Shown here: positions 1 to 13,499 of the stretch, piece by piece
Layout: each line of letters begins with the position of its first letter
Numbering within the stretch: the first letter of the stretch is position 1
NCBI GenBank assembly: GCA_022113835.1
Contig: JAILWY010000028.1
Location: forward strand, 4,340,001 to 4,404,000
Direction: 5' to 3'
From: Atopsyche davidsoni
Lineage: Eukaryota; Arthropoda; Insecta; Trichoptera; Hydrobiosidae
DNA length: 64,000 nt
Position numbers and translations under genes: made by a program
Notes under the pieces: generated by a model
Databases searched by the model: none
What the model was told of the DNA's origin: nothing
The model's input: the letters and a program-made list of their open reading frames with translations, nothing else

Positions 1-3000
1 GAGGTGGATTGTTTTTGACTTGTCGTATGGCGTTGATTTGACGTTAGGCCGCCGCCAAGTGTAGTCGCGACGGCACATATTATTTAATAAATCCCCGTTC
101 GGTGCGTCGAATAGTGTATATTGTGATATAATTGTTACGTCCAACAAAGTCCGGTGAGTTTCCAAAATATCAATCGCATCAGCTCGGCGTAAAAATTGAG
201 AAAAACAATCACCGGTTGTAACATCATAAAATTATATATATTTTGTAAAATGTAAAGTTTTTTCCGAACAAAACTAAACCTTGTAAAATATCCTTATAAA
301 CGCGAAATAAAATACTACATTCGTTGATCCGGCAATTTTTTTTTTTAATTATTTGTTTCTTTATAACTCTTATTCCCGAGAATCAAGTATATTAAAGCTG
401 TTTGTTTAAAATATCAGGCATTTTTGGCTTGATTAGACGATGGTCTATAATTTTATGCCCATTCCACTTTATATGAGTAAAATTTTTTTTTATCTTCCCA
501 GGCACAATGACATTTGAAATAAGCTATAAAACTTATTTGTACAACAATTTTTTTGGTTTTAGCCCTTAAATACTCAATGATCTACAGTGTTAGAATTTTT
601 TGTTGAATTTTTAATGTTTTTTTTTTACCCTAAATGTTGATGAAATTATATTAAAATATCCTGATCTGATTGATAAGTTTTTATGCGTTAAATATTATAA
701 CTAATTAGAAAACATTTTAGACTTTGTTTGCTTCGTATTTCAAAGAGAAAAAAAAACTCCGATCTAAGATTCTCTAATGGCAGGAGCATGATTTAATCAA
801 AAATAAAAAAATGTATGTAAATTAATCGTTTTTCCGGAGTTTCTATTGCTATGCAGTCGATTTTGATTGATTTGGTGTTCGTGGACTTTCAGATAATTCC
901 ATGAAGCGTTTTTATAAGGATCACCTAAGTTTATCAAGGGAGCTGGTAATAACACTAAATACGGCATTAGCAACTTTCTATCATATCTCGTTGCCCAGTG
1001 CAGATGAGTCGAATTGATGTGAGGATTGCAATTGACTATTCAAATCTGTCATGAGAGTGTAAAGGTTTGACTTTAGTTAAAAATTTCCATAGTATAAAAT
1101 CACTCTTTTAGATACTGAAAATTGACAACTTGCTGATACTCTAACAATAGAGCAGCTTTTTGTGATTCATGTATAGTTATTATTGTAAATCGATGCTTCC
1201 GTTCAAGCAGTTCGTAGATTTACTCAAGTCCAAGGAAATATATTCAATGTCTAGCCTTTTAACAGTAAGCTATTTTAGTTCAATATCTCAATAATAAAAA
1301 AAACACAATGAAACTCTATATAGTATGTATTAAAAAAAAAAACATGTTTTTTATGGGATTATTTATGGATGTTTTTAAATAATAAATTATTGCCATTGTT
1401 GTAATGTCACCGTCACCGAAGATGGAAATAGCTTTATTTTTCGAGACGGAAAAGATTTGTGTTTAAGATTGCTTTTTACCGTGAATACGATAAAAAATTG
1501 TATTAGCAGATAAATAACCAAGTTTGGTTTGTACTTTGGATGCACTCTTGTTGACTAACTGATGTTTTTGTGCGAGGGAAATGCTCAGAGCCAACTTGTG
1601 GTGTAAGAGAATTTGACCTTGACATTTCAATTTGTAGATGCCATCTGTTTCCAGAGTAAATTTATCATAAAAAATCGCTGCTCAGAGCAGCTTTATGAAA
1701 TAAGAAAGCAATTTCTCAAATAATGACCCGTAAAACCTGCGAACTTTACGATATTTTACTATAAAAAAATACGTATAAGTCTACACCTGTTAGTGCCGTT
1801 TTACACTTGTGTCTTATTAGATATATGCCTACGTCCGTTTGTGATATTTTTCATTAATTTTTAACAATTGTTTTTATTAATTTCATTGTAGTAGCAAAAT
1901 TTACTCGTTCACCTTGCACTTGTGTGCTTAAAATATTATTTAATCATCGTCAGAATTCGTGAAATTAACCAGTTTCGACAAACGCTCGAGTGGCAAAATG
2001 GGTTTTTTCCCTCCCATTATCGTTAAATTTATATTCAAAAATTCTTATTATAAATTTATTTCTTTTTTACACCTTTTCACACAAATATTATTTAAAATAG
2101 TCGCTCGAATTTAGACAGGTTTTTAAATTTTTTTTTATCGTTATTCATTTAAGTTTTACGCATATAATTATTCCGAATAATGATTATGAAAACTTTAAGT
2201 TTAGTTTGAGTCATAAAAAAAAGGCATAAACAGTTTTTTTTTATTTTCCCATTTTATTTTGTATACAAAAAAGATCACGACAAAATGGGTAAGTGCGATA
2301 TTAAATCACCAAAAAAAATGTAAAAAATATTTAATGCTATTATTCGGATAAGACTTTAATACTTTCCACGGCAGACCGGTTTAATTTAAAATACTCCACA
2401 TTTAAACAATAAATAGGTTTGTGTTCGCCCATCGCTGGAGACCCGATCAGTCCAGCGTCAGACATCAACCTATTTAGTGATTTGCGTAGTATCCTAGCCA
2501 TTCTGCTATTTGCACTGCAAGGTGAGACTCGGTCGTCTATACCGCAGTTCTAAAACTGTGTAAAAATAGTCCGCGTTAAAATAAGTCCCGCTATAGATAA
2601 TTGGAATACCAGTTCTTGTGGCCTTCATAAACACTTGCAAGCAAATTATATTTTATTTACATTTACTGATATTTTAAATTCTTGCTTCATCTGGTGCCTC
2701 TACACGGAGGTTCAATTTCGCATCCATGTTAACTTTCTCCTTGCGGTGCCTCTGTTTCATGGATTTTCCCAGTACGGCTTTTTTATTTTTACCATCGTCA
2801 TTCTCCCCTAAAGCCTGAATTAAATCACACGTAATCGACTGTCGTTTTTAAAACTCAGTGATCACTGTTCAATTTAAATTAATTGCTATCATAAATATTT
2901 TAAATATAAAAAAACTCTGCCGCATTGATGATAAAAATTAAACACTGCGAAAGTGTCCGCATGCTTGGTTCGATCGAATTAATTAATTAACGCAAATGAA

Positions 3001-3100
3001 TTAATTAAATATTAGTTTTTGTTCATTTGTAATTTCCAATACTATCACTTTCTAAGCAAACATTTCAAATGCACGCCAGGTTTCGCATCGGTCCGGTGGT
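1..3100. other. Non-coding AT-rich stretch upstream of FAR
   Basis: I see no gene that can be defended here. Two segments look exon-like at their 3' ends: about 1-153, ending in CCG|GTGAGT, and about 2410-2521, ending in AAG|GTGAGA. Either could be an untranslated first exon of the downstream FAR gene, because its first coding exon begins with a splice acceptor, but nothing in the sequence links them. On the minus strand a short open frame (about 2842-2674) ends in a basic stretch around KQRHRKEK. It has no recognisable family and no clear start. The rest is A/T-rich with homopolymer runs. Confidence 0.4.
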
Positions 3101-4611
3101 TTCTACACGCGCGCAGCACTGAACAAATATATTTTTTTTATTGACGACCGGAAGTGGCTTTATAAAAATAATTATAATTTTACGCCATTTCCACGTTGTT
3201 TGCCTAACTGTATTATTACCGCAGTTTGAGTATCTAATTGACTACCAGATCATAAAAAAATGAATAAAAATGTTAACCGTACTGTGCTAATAACGAAAAC
3301 CTTAAGAAAAAGGGGCATCGGAAGGTTAAAGTTAACATGGATGCGGAATTCGCTGCAACAGTGTCTGGGAGTCGCGAATACAGTCGAACCAATTTTGTAT
3401 AGAAATATGTTCAGCGAGATGGTCGAGATGTTCAACACACCGAGAAGAAGATACGAATAAAATTATTAATAAATTTCTAAGCGACTGCATCTTGTAAGGT
3501 TACCAGGTACAGTCGAAAAGAGTCGTAAGCTAAGAAATGCTCGGTGTATACTACAAGGCGAATTCCTGTGTCTACACGGCCGCAACGCTTGCCTATTTGA
3601 TCGCAGACAAACCGGTATAATGTATATTTTATCATTATAAAAATTTCTCAGAAAAAAAAATCCCACTCAAACTAGAAAAGGCGAGACAGAACCGTGTCCC
3701 AAACTGCTTTCCGAATCCAGATAGTGCGAGCAGTGCTCGCTTTGGTGTGAAGTACTCCATCGCGTGTTGAGTTGTTCCCGTGCTGCACCGGTCCGACTCG
3801 TCGGTTGCATCAGCCGACCGATCGAGCCAATCGACGGGGCTTCCCGGCTGGCGCAAACTCGCCTGATTGCGTACGGCGTTTTTCTAAACCACACACAACC
3901 GAGAACCGATAAATTTCCTAACCCCACCCCCCCCCTCCTCCGCGCCAACTCGACTTTGTCTATGAAACTGAAAATGTCTATGGCGTTAATGCGTTTTTTA
4001 AACACTTCGCCTTCTGACTCGCTATACCGCTGCGGGGGCGGATCAAAAGTCGTGCGCCCGTCGAATATAGCGATCGGTGAACTCGACTGTGACTAATGAT
4101 TGCAACAGGGTGGTTATTTTTTATGTGTATTTAGAAAGCTTGTTATGTGTATGTGCAAGGTACAGGGTGGTACTGTATGAATTAAAATAAATTAAAAAAA
4201 AAAAAACAACACATTCACTACTACACGTGTTTTTTTTTATTAAATGGCTTTTAATAAAAAAGTGTTTCTTGGTATAAATGGTATATAAGAATAAAAAATA
4301 TTCGATGCTCGCAAATGTAATACTTGAACGTGTTTTTTGGCGTCAGTTTTTGTCGCAAATAATGTCTACCTGTTGGGTTATTTACCACTGCAGGCCCCTA
4401 CATGAGATAAGTATTATATAAACACACAAGAAGTGTACAAACGCCAGCTTGCGGGCAGTCGAAGGACGCTACAAAGTCCAAGAGATACTTTACGCTTTTA
4501 TTATCTTGTTGTATTCACAGACCTTGATTAGGCATGCGAGTTAGACGTCGTCATACTATTCCTTTAAATATATCGTTTCAAGTGTATTTTTTATTTGAAT
4601 CTAGTACTAGA
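3101..4611. other. Upstream region with a GC-rich segment (3680-4090)
   Basis: The segment 3680-4090 is clearly richer in G+C and CpG than its surroundings and is open on both strands, with frames of about 110 aa. Neither translation resembles a protein family, so the openness is best explained by base composition. It could be a promoter or untranslated exon. A short plus-strand frame at 3260-3460 (66 aa) also has no recognisable similarity. The remainder (4100-4611) is AT-rich and featureless. Confidence 0.35.
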
Positions 4612-4621
4612 AGTAATATAT

Positions 4622-5043
4622 ATATATACAGGATGTCCCAAAATTTACTGTCTAGTTGAAACCACAAGTCGTCCACATCCGTATGGATGTAATGAAAATG
4701 AGCCTCGTCGTTTACTACGATTGTGTCAGCCTTAGCTATATAAACCTGTACTGCATCTTCTCCATCTTCTGGTGCCTCTCCTCTCATCGGTGGCAGTCTC
4801 ACCGATTCGGCTGCACTTCCGATCTCTTTTCCTTCGATTTGTCCTTGGACAATCAGCTGAGGGATTATATACTCTATTCTATAAGAGACCCTTTCATGGT
4901 AGCTTGAGGATCCTCATATACAGCCACATTTCTGGGACACCAATTCTTAGCATGGTGGCTGTCTTGAGTGTCCAAGCTTCGACTGCACAAAGTAGTATAC
5001 TTGTAATTATTTCTTGCGCGGATTTTGGGACACCCTGTATATA
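4622..5043. mobile_element. Short non-autonomous TIR element
   Basis: The left end reads ACAGGATGTCCCAAAAT. The right end, read on the opposite strand, gives ACAGGGTGTCCCAAAAT, a 17-bp terminal inverted repeat with one mismatch. Both ends abut TATATA runs, so a TA target duplication is plausible but cannot be delimited. The interior of about 0.4 kb has short open frames on the minus strand, one including DEAHFHYIHTDVDD. I cannot assign these to a transposase with confidence. It is most likely a decayed or deletion-derived DNA transposon. Confidence 0.6.
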
Positions 5044-5059
5044 TCATATGTATAGGAAT

Positions 5060-5290
5060 AAGGTCTAAAATCCACTTGGCAGAGTGGACCGGACCCGGCG
5101 CAGCGGAGAACCGGTTCCGCCCTGGCTCTCGCCGTGACGTCACCACGCGCTTCGGACATGTCGCACCATTCTCGCGATGTGTTTATTTTAGCACTCGAGG
5201 AATACCCACCCGGTAGTTGTGATCGGATATTCGATGCCGACCAAGCCCGCGAAGTACGCAAACGCGGCACAACACCCAAGAACGCAAGCG
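5060..5290. promoter_or_regulatory. CpG-rich segment with CRE palindrome, candidate promoter or first exon
   Basis: A compact G+C and CpG-rich patch in otherwise AT-rich DNA. It contains the palindrome TGACGTCA near 5135, a consensus CRE/ATF site. It lies about 3 kb upstream of the first FAR coding exon and could hold the promoter or an untranslated exon of that gene. No TATA box or initiator stands out, so this rests only on composition and one motif. Confidence 0.25.
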
Positions 5291-8262
5291 ATTGTAATAA
5301 ATTTAGAAATCAGTTTTTTTTTTTTTTTAGATCATGTTATTGTACAACGAAACCTTTGAATGCTTATTGTATTATTATTTTTATATCGCTCATACCGTAC
5401 ACGCCTCCTACCGCTTGCGGCCTGCTGCTCTTACAGAGTAGTGTGGTTATAGACTCCACGTTTTCGGACCACTTGACCTTGTATGTCTGCGTAGTGGAAA
5501 CTTGAATTGTACGTCAAACGCAAACCAGCAAGAGGAAAAATCAATACAAAATCACTGATGACTTGGCAGTTTTTTTTTATTACTGTTTTAAAATTTAAAC
5601 ATAAATTTGTAAATCGGGAAAATCTTACGTAAAATCAGAATCACTCAATTTTTCTGTTGTTTTAGCCAATATTGATTTAACAATTCAAACACACTCTGTA
5701 TATATATTTTTTAAATGAACTCTCCATATGCCTCAATGATGCATTGAAAGTTTTAAAGCAAGCAGTTGTATGTAATATTTATATAATATATAGTTAAATA
5801 TATATGTTGAATTTTGTGACGTAGTAGCCAGGGGCGTGCGTTGAGTTTTGAGATAAATACAAAATAAAAAATATTATTTATTTATTACGTCTATTTACAG
5901 GTTTACTAGGTGTAGCTTACGTGGATTTCTATATTTCTGTTAGATTATAAGTGCTTGTCGGCCTCTAAAGCTGACGTCGCGACACTTTCAGCAAATCGGT
6001 CGCAAGCTGTAGAGGGCTTTAAGCACAACTATAAATATTTTTTTTGTAAAACACCCAAAACAAGAGGTACTGGCTCTGTCCACGCGTGTAGGCCGCTTTA
6101 ACGAGAACACGTTTCCAACCTGTTATCTGACGGCTGTATTGTTATTTTTGATGTTCTCCTCAGCCTAAAATATTTCACGAAACTCAAGGTGAGGCGCAAT
6201 GCGCACTTGAAATTCATAGCATGTCAGCGAGAACTCAGCTGACGACACAAATATTACCACACTGAAAAAAAATGCTGTCCCATAAATGTAAATCGTTTTG
6301 TGCAAGCGCGGAAATAAGCAGTGGTTCAAAGGCTTGCAAAGAGTCAAATGTTGCGTCGTTTACTTCTTCTTCGCCGAGTGTCTCTCCTCAGTTAGGGTTA
6401 GGTTAGGTTATTTTTATATAATGCTTTCCTTACAATGCTCCGGCGTTCAGGTCTGCTATGCTTTCTGCAGCAAGCCAGCAGGACACCTCCTCTTCTCCGG
6501 GTGCTTCCAGAGCTCATTCCAAGATCCTTTACTCAGGGTACAGAAATGGTGGGTTGTAGTGTGCTGAATAAATTGGCTGATCGATATTGATGAATGTTCG
6601 GTGAGGCGCGGGTTCGAGTCCCTCCTCTGTCTGCCGTGTAATTGAATACGCCATTTGCCAACAATGGCCCTGCTAAGAGCCGGAACGGTGTCAGCCGCCA
6701 TGGCAGAACAGGTTATTTGCTCGGCGATTTCACATATTTTCTGCAATTGCGCGAAAACTGTCAGGGCTTTGCGTGCATTTATTATATGCAACTGTATTTT
6801 TACTTTGAGTACTTTTTTTGCAAGATGGCAAGATGCCTAAACCTCAATCGGGAAAACGCACATTTATCATATTAAAAGTAATTTTATATGAAATAAAAAA
6901 ATCTTCGGCGTAGAACAAGGAATGTATGTAACTTTTGGCATAAATTTTTTTTTTATTGGCGCAGTAGATTTTTTGCAAAAAAATATCAAAATACTCGAAA
7001 ATGGGCATGGGTAATTAAAAATATATTATTCGCGAACTTCTTGACGACTGTGGTCTCAAGGTCACCAACTCGTAAGGAACCGGCTCAATTTATTCCTGAA
7101 GATGTCCACGGGCCAGCTGCTCTGCGATGTAGTCGATAATTGCGAGATCTATTATAAAATCAACGCTATGTACTTGAATAAATAAATGTATAAATTAAAC
7201 CACGATGGGATTGTGCAACAGGTTTGAGTTTTTACTAATTTTATAATTTAAAGTAAACGGTCCAACGGGGAAAAATATGCAAGGTCTCCTCAGAGTAATA
7301 TAAAAATACGGTTGTTTAAAAAAAATTATTGATAATATAATTTGATAACAGTATACTAAACAAAATACATCAAAATATATTTTAAAGGTGTACTCATATT
7401 GGACTTTCAGTTTTACCCATTTACATAATAGTTATGAAAAAAAATTTATGCAGTGGTTTCCTTTTATTTTCTAAGGTTAATTGTTTTAAAAAAAAAACGA
7501 CCTTGAAATAAATATACAGGTTTATATTCAAACACTAATTAAATATATAGATTTTTTTTTAATATATTGTGTCAAAGTACAAAAGTAAGAACATAGGATT
7601 TCACATATTATTTTATATATACTGTATAAAAATAAAAGTGAATATTGCAAACTGAAGAATGCAGGTCTTATATTATTATGCGTGACTGCGTGATTAATTA
7701 ATTATAATATTAATGCAAATTGATACACGCCTATTGTGTCAATGCATAATGATATTCTTAGATAGAAAATCTAACTCAGTGTTAATGAACCCTAAGTTTT
7801 ATTTTTTCCCAGCCTTCGGTGGTGTTTTCCAATTAAAATATTTATCGAGTGCCAAGCGGTCATAGTTTGACGTTTCCTTCCATTAGGTTTTATTAATTTA
7901 TTAATATTAAATAAATACTTGTAATTAATATTTTTTAGGCATCCTTAGATATTTGATAGTGATTACATAATTTACCTTTCATGTTAGGATTTCCGTTTAT
8001 GAAACATCAAATAAGTCATTTCTATATCTTTTATAAGTATTATGTACACGTCATCTGTTTTATGTGTATTATGTCATCAACAGAAGGCTTAAATATTGAC
8101 GATGACTTACCGGATGAGGTACACCTTTGATCCTCATCTCATACGTCTTCATTTTTTTCTCTCACCGATATGATCCCCCAGCAGATCAAAACCAACCCCA
8201 AGATGATCTATTTATCACTTTGGGAATCCATGATCTTGATGTGGTTATTATTTTCTCTGCAG
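5291..8262. other. Non-coding stretch upstream of the first FAR coding exon
   Basis: No gene is supported. A moderately GC-rich piece near 6370-6700 contains GGTTAGGTTAGGTTA and, at about 6608-6622, GGGTTCGAGTCCC. The latter resembles a tRNA B box and may be left from a tRNA-derived SINE, but no A box or cloverleaf can be folded around it. The part from 6860 to 8250 is AT-rich. The last bases (TTTTCTCTGCAG, ending at 8262) are a good 3' splice site, so the distal part is probably a 5' UTR intron of the FAR gene. Confidence 0.4.
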
Positions 8263-8267
8263 TCAAG

Positions 8268-11200
8268 ATGCCGGACATCTCAGAGGTGGCAGACTTCTAC
8301 TCGGGCAAGACTTTCTTCATCACCGGCGGTACGGGCTTCCTGGGTGTGAGTCTCATCGAGAAGATCCTGCGCTCCTTGCCCGATGTCTCCCGTATTTACC
8401 TGATGCTGCGACCGAAGAAGGGCAAACCTATCCAGGACCGCCTCCAGGAAATCACCAGCAACACGGTAAAAAAATTTGTTACGATGCTCGCAAGTGCGTG
8501 TACAGCTTTAACTTAACTACTTAATCGTTGTTATTTTAAAAATTATGTATTTTTTTACTTTAAGTGACTAATAAGTTCTTCCCAACATTTATTATGTTCA
8601 AGATTTTATACAATGAAACCAAATAATAAAAAAAACTTATAAGAAAAACTGTCATCTTAACAAAATGGCTAATATAATAAAAAATATATATTTTCCATGT
8701 TTTTTTCTCATAATGATAATTGTAATAATTTACAAGTGTCGAGGCAGGTATTTATGTCTAAATACTAATATTTTAATTACATACTCACTTTTTTATAAGA
8801 CTGCATTAAGATGCCAGTAAGATTGCAATTTCTTTAATGATATATTTTATTTTAATTACTATCCATTCATCATAGTGTGTAATAAATATTTTTTTTTAAA
8901 GAAAACCATAAAAACGCAAAAATGTGTATTATTCCCGCAAGTTGAGATATTTACTGATTGCTTGTTTGATTTTTTGTATGAAAACGAAATTAATACAGTT
9001 ATATTTAATATTTTTTTATGTTTGACTGATTATTTGAGCAACAAGTAACAACAAATGTGTTTGAACGCTTGCAACCTAGTCTAACCTAACCTGAGACCCC
9101 CAATAGGTCCCAATAATCCTAAACTGATGTTACTGGTCTCACATCTGTTTGCAATGTCAATACATTTATTTTTTTTTTATAAAAAAATAACTTTTAGACG
9201 GCGATCACTAAATACATAACCTAGAAATAAATTTTTCACAGATCTTTGAAAAGTTACTGGAGACCGAGTCGCCGGACATCTTCAGCAAGTTGGTGGCCGT
9301 AGCCGGAGAAATGGACGTGCCAGACCTGGGGCTGAGCGAAGAGGACCGGGGGCGGTTGTGCCGCGAGGTGAACGTGGTGGTGCACTCTGCAGCCACCCTG
9401 GACTTTCAGCAAAACCTGCGTCCCACCGTCTCTATTAATCTGCTGGGCACCCGTGCCGTTATGGATCTTTGCAAGCAGATGACCCAACTCAAGGTATGTT
9501 TCGTCATCAGTGTTGTGATACAATCTTTCTCATACTCATACTTTAGAAGAACTGCTGGACATGCTCACAACAATCTACATATAAAACGATGAAAAAATTG
9601 ACGTTGAATTGATAGCCAGGTGGCAAATTCTGAAATTATGATTTTTTCCGAGCAGGTGGTAGTCCACGTTTCCAGTGCCTATGTGAACTCTTTCCGCCTG
9701 TCTTGTGAGGAGATTCTATATGCTGCCCCTGAAAATGTTGAAAAGGTCATCGGCCTCTCCACCACCCTCACGGATGCTGCTCTCGAAGTTATGGAACCAA
9801 AGTAAGCCTCAGCAATGTTCCCATCGTTCATATTAGCTGTTAAAATAACAGACTCGTATAATTTAAATTTACCAACGAATGTTTTTTTGCAGATTGCTGG
9901 GGAATCATCCGAACACTTACACATTCACAAAGCACTTCGCCGAGCACGAGGTCGCCAAAGTGTCTCACCTGTTTCCGTGCACCATCGTCCGACCCAGCAT
10001 GAGTAAGCATCCTTCGTACTGAACGGCAAGCTGTTTCGTACTGCTTTGCATAATATTGTATTATTGACTATACTAAAAGATGTTTTGTATCTTCCACCAA
10101 AGATTTAATTCGAATTCCCTTTGTGATTTTCAGTTACCGGTGCTTGGAAAGAGCCCATTCCGGGGTGGACAAATTCCAAGAACGGACCTCAGGGTTTCTT
10201 GATGGGCGCAAGCCGAGGGGTGGTGCGACGTCTTCCCATTGTGCTGTCCAACATTACGGATTACATTCCTGTGGACGTGGTCGTAAATGAACTACTCGTA
10301 GCGGGCTTCCGCTCGGGATCTGATGGGTTGGTTTATAATATTATTATTATAATATTCATATTTGATTTGGAAGACTTTTCAACCTTTATGAACATTTTAG
10401 ATTTAATTGACTTTTAAGTCAATTCTAATACTATGTGCTATCGTAAGGGATATTTTTATTAGTATTAATAATAACAAACCTCGAACCCTGTGTGATACTT
10501 TATAGTAATTATTTCTTATTACAGTGGACCTCTCGCTATCTACCACTGCACGTCTTCCACAGTGCGACCATTCACTTGGGCCTCCATCGAACATAAGATG
10601 AACAAATACCTCCGTAAATATCCTCTCAAAGGAGCCGTGTGGTAAGAAATATATTATATATTATTTATTATACTATTGTATATAAAGTTACTTCAACTAT
10701 GTCATTGGCAACAAGAATTAAAAAATTTTATGCTTTATGGTAAAAAAAATTCAGGTACCCAAATGTGAAGTTTGTCTCGTCCATCTGGAGGTTCCGACTT
10801 TCTGCAATATTCGTGCACTTCATCCCTGCGTACATCCTCGACTTCGTCACTAGAATCTCCGGAGGAAGACCCATGTTAGTATTGATTATTAATATTATAT
10901 TTAAAATTTATACCAAAGATACCCACACAGCAACACCATCATGCTTCAAGAACCGGACCTCATCCATCTTAACACATTCTAAGCGGCTGATATGCTTATT
11001 TATAATACCAACCCGAAGTGTAACGATAACAACCCGAAAGAACATCGTTAATGTTACTAATACAAACGTTTTCCGTTGCAGTCTTGTGCGATTGCACACA
11101 AATGTGAATGCGTCGGTGCAGCGGCTGAGGCGCTTTGTTTTCGAGGAGTGGAAATTTTACAATACCAAAACCATGGAACTGAGTCGCACTCTCAACGAAA

Positions 11201-12079
11201 CTGACAAAAAGAAATTCTACATCGACATTACTTCACTACAGGTGAGATTCTCTTCGATTACCGACTCAAATGCTACTTTAGTGTGTAGAACGGTATTGCT
11301 TTCCATAATGTTGCATTATTGTCTATTTAACTAAATTAAACTTGCACCTGGTCACCAGTCGGCAGCAGAGAGGTGGCCGGGAACATGTATTCGAGTCATT
11401 TATCATATATAAAAATGTATACTTATATTCATTATGAATCATAAACTAAGCAAATAATTTCGTCAGGTTATTTTTTAGTTAAATTGTAAAATCATCTTAT
11501 TTATAGTGGGATAGCTACTTTGATGACCTGACCCTCGGAGTCAGGAGATACCTGACCAAAGAACCCGACAAGACTCTTCCTGCAGCGCGGGGAAAACAGA
11601 CCATGTAAATATTGAATCAATTATTTTTTTTACTGTTTATTTTTACAATATAATATAGATCTCGCTTTATCAAGTGGTGGCCTCATCCCTTGAGAGAATA
11701 TCAAAAACTGCGCTTGCCACCTCTTACCAGGTCTGGTTGTGTAAAGCAGACGAGTGGAAGTAGTTTGAGCATCACAACTGCATAGAAGCGTCCTTAAAAC
11801 ATCCCTTGAGGATTGTCAGCACTGGACTTCGGTCAGAGTTTTCTGCGGTAGCCATGCTAATATAGCCTAAAACTACAGACTAGAACTAGACCTATAAATT
11901 TAATATATGTGCTCATGTGTTTTTTTTAAATTAAATGAAGGCTCATGATCTTCCACCTGATGCTGAAGTTGTTCCTGCTGGTGGGGGCGTGGTTCATCGT
12001 ATCCCGACTGATGGGAACGAGCATGCGCCAGTGCGCCTGGTTCATCCCCATTGGCTACTTTGTGAGCACCCTGATCTAA
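8268..12079 (+). CDS. Fatty acyl-CoA reductase, ten coding exons
   Basis: Reduces fatty acyl-CoA to fatty alcohol with NADPH, for wax, hydrocarbon or pheromone precursors, at the ER or peroxisome membrane. The coding exons are 8268-8465, 9242-9493, 9656-9801, 9893-10002, 10134-10326, 10525-10641, 10755-10874, 11082-11241, 11507-11604 and 11941-12079. All introns are GT-AG. The joined frame is 510 aa, the usual FAR length. Residues 19-26 (TGGTGFLG) form the Rossmann nucleotide-binding loop, HVSSAY at 154-159 is the conserved strand, and Y208-x3-K212 (YTFTK) is the catalytic pair. The C-terminal Sterile/FAR_C domain includes WDSYFDD at 433-439, followed by a hydrophobic membrane segment from about 466. 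The start was chosen because the ATG follows a splice acceptor and leads directly into the fold. It is similar to the insect CG5065-like FAR group, but the exact paralogue is not resolved. Confidence 0.93.
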
Positions 12080-12440
12080 GACTCCCACAACATACCTTAT
12101 TTTTTATGTTTAGTTTCAATACATGTAAAAAAAAATTATGTACTCCTTTATCTTATCGATACATTATATAGTAGTTTAAAAGTATCGATCAAACATACAA
12201 GACCCTTCAACTATTCAAAAGTTTTAGTTTAGTTATTGCTAATAATGCATGCAGTTCTTCATGCTGAATATAAGTTATCTAAAATAACGACGCGGGGAAC
12301 TTTTAATCTGAGAAAAACTTTACATATGTCGTTATGTATCTATAAAGTATCATTTTGGTAAAATGAAGCAAAATTTTAGTTAACAATTTAAGAACGATTG
12401 TAAAACATGCATTGCTTCTGTATGTTCGTATGCTACAGCT

Positions 12441-12446
12441 AATAAA
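12441..12446 (+). terminator. Candidate poly(A) signal of FAR
   Basis: The first AATAAA after the FAR stop codon, about 360 nt downstream. Further AATAAA hexamers follow at about 12567 and 12601. The same sequence is preserved in the duplicated copy near 39836. Confidence 0.4.
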
Positions 12447-13499
12447 ATTAAAATTATAGATTATAAATACATCGTACATCAATCCAATTGTTTTATTAAG
12501 TATGCTATTTTGCTTTCCGATATTTTCCCTGTTCGTGATGTATAAAAATTCTCATCGACCTTTTTAAATAAAAATTGGATTTAAATCCACGAATTGTCGA
12601 AATAAAATCATTCTGCTAAGATTATCCGAATAAACGATAGTTTTTGTGTTTGTCAAGATGTGAAATTATATTATATTATGATAATTTACCTGCAGTATTT
12701 TATAATAACGTGTTAAGGGTTTCATAATTTAATACTAATAAATTAAGCTTCATTGTAGTTTTAGGGAATTTTTTTGTTCATCGAGTAAATGTTATCGTGT
12801 GTGAAATTTTAGACATTAGAAGTGAGTGGTGTTCATGGGTCTATATTGTAAATAGTTTTGGTTTACAGGTTTTTTTCGATAATTGTAATTATTTTGAGTG
12901 GTTTTTTTTTACCAAACGAAGTAGATTCAATGCATTAAGAATGTGTATATTTCCATTAATTGAAAACAGAGGTATATTTTAGGTTATGTTTCGATAAAAA
13001 AATTGTACTTCGTCAATTTAAAAGTCACAACCACTGTGAAAAACCAAGCAAATAATATATAAATTGTTTGTTTTAATTGTAATTAAGCACATCTTGTTAT
13101 CAATTGAAATAATAATTTTATTGTTGCACCACCACTCAATTGCTTTGACTGTTAATTTCCGCTAATGCCAATAGGCGTACAAAAATTTCTAGATTCAATT
13201 CAAGTTAGCAATTTTTATATTTTGACTTGTTGCATTACATGAGATGTGCCTTATAAATTAATATTACGAAGTAAAATAAACTCTACCTACTTTTTTACAT
13301 TCCATTAATTTACTTTTTAACAAAGTGCACTGATAATAATAATTTTATAACGAAAGGTACTCGAAGAAAATAAAATTTGGTCTAATCGGTTGAAATTAAT
13401 GAATGCAATATAATATATTTAGTAAATTAGTTAGCAAAAAAATGTTGTGGCCATATATATATAAAAATATATAATTGATTGTAAAAAAATAAATAATAT

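Noticed and set aside
3764..4096. Open frame of 110 aa on the plus strand, with another of 112 aa on the minus strand
   Set aside because: Both overlap a GC-rich patch where stops are rare. Neither resembles a protein family.
6590..6650. Possible tRNA gene (GGGTTCGAGTCCC)
   Set aside because: Only a B-box/T-loop match. No acceptor stem, D arm or anticodon arm could be built around it.
10765..11334. Separate 189-aa gene on the plus strand
   Set aside because: It is FAR exon 7, intron 7 and exon 8 read through, because the intron happens to be open and in frame.
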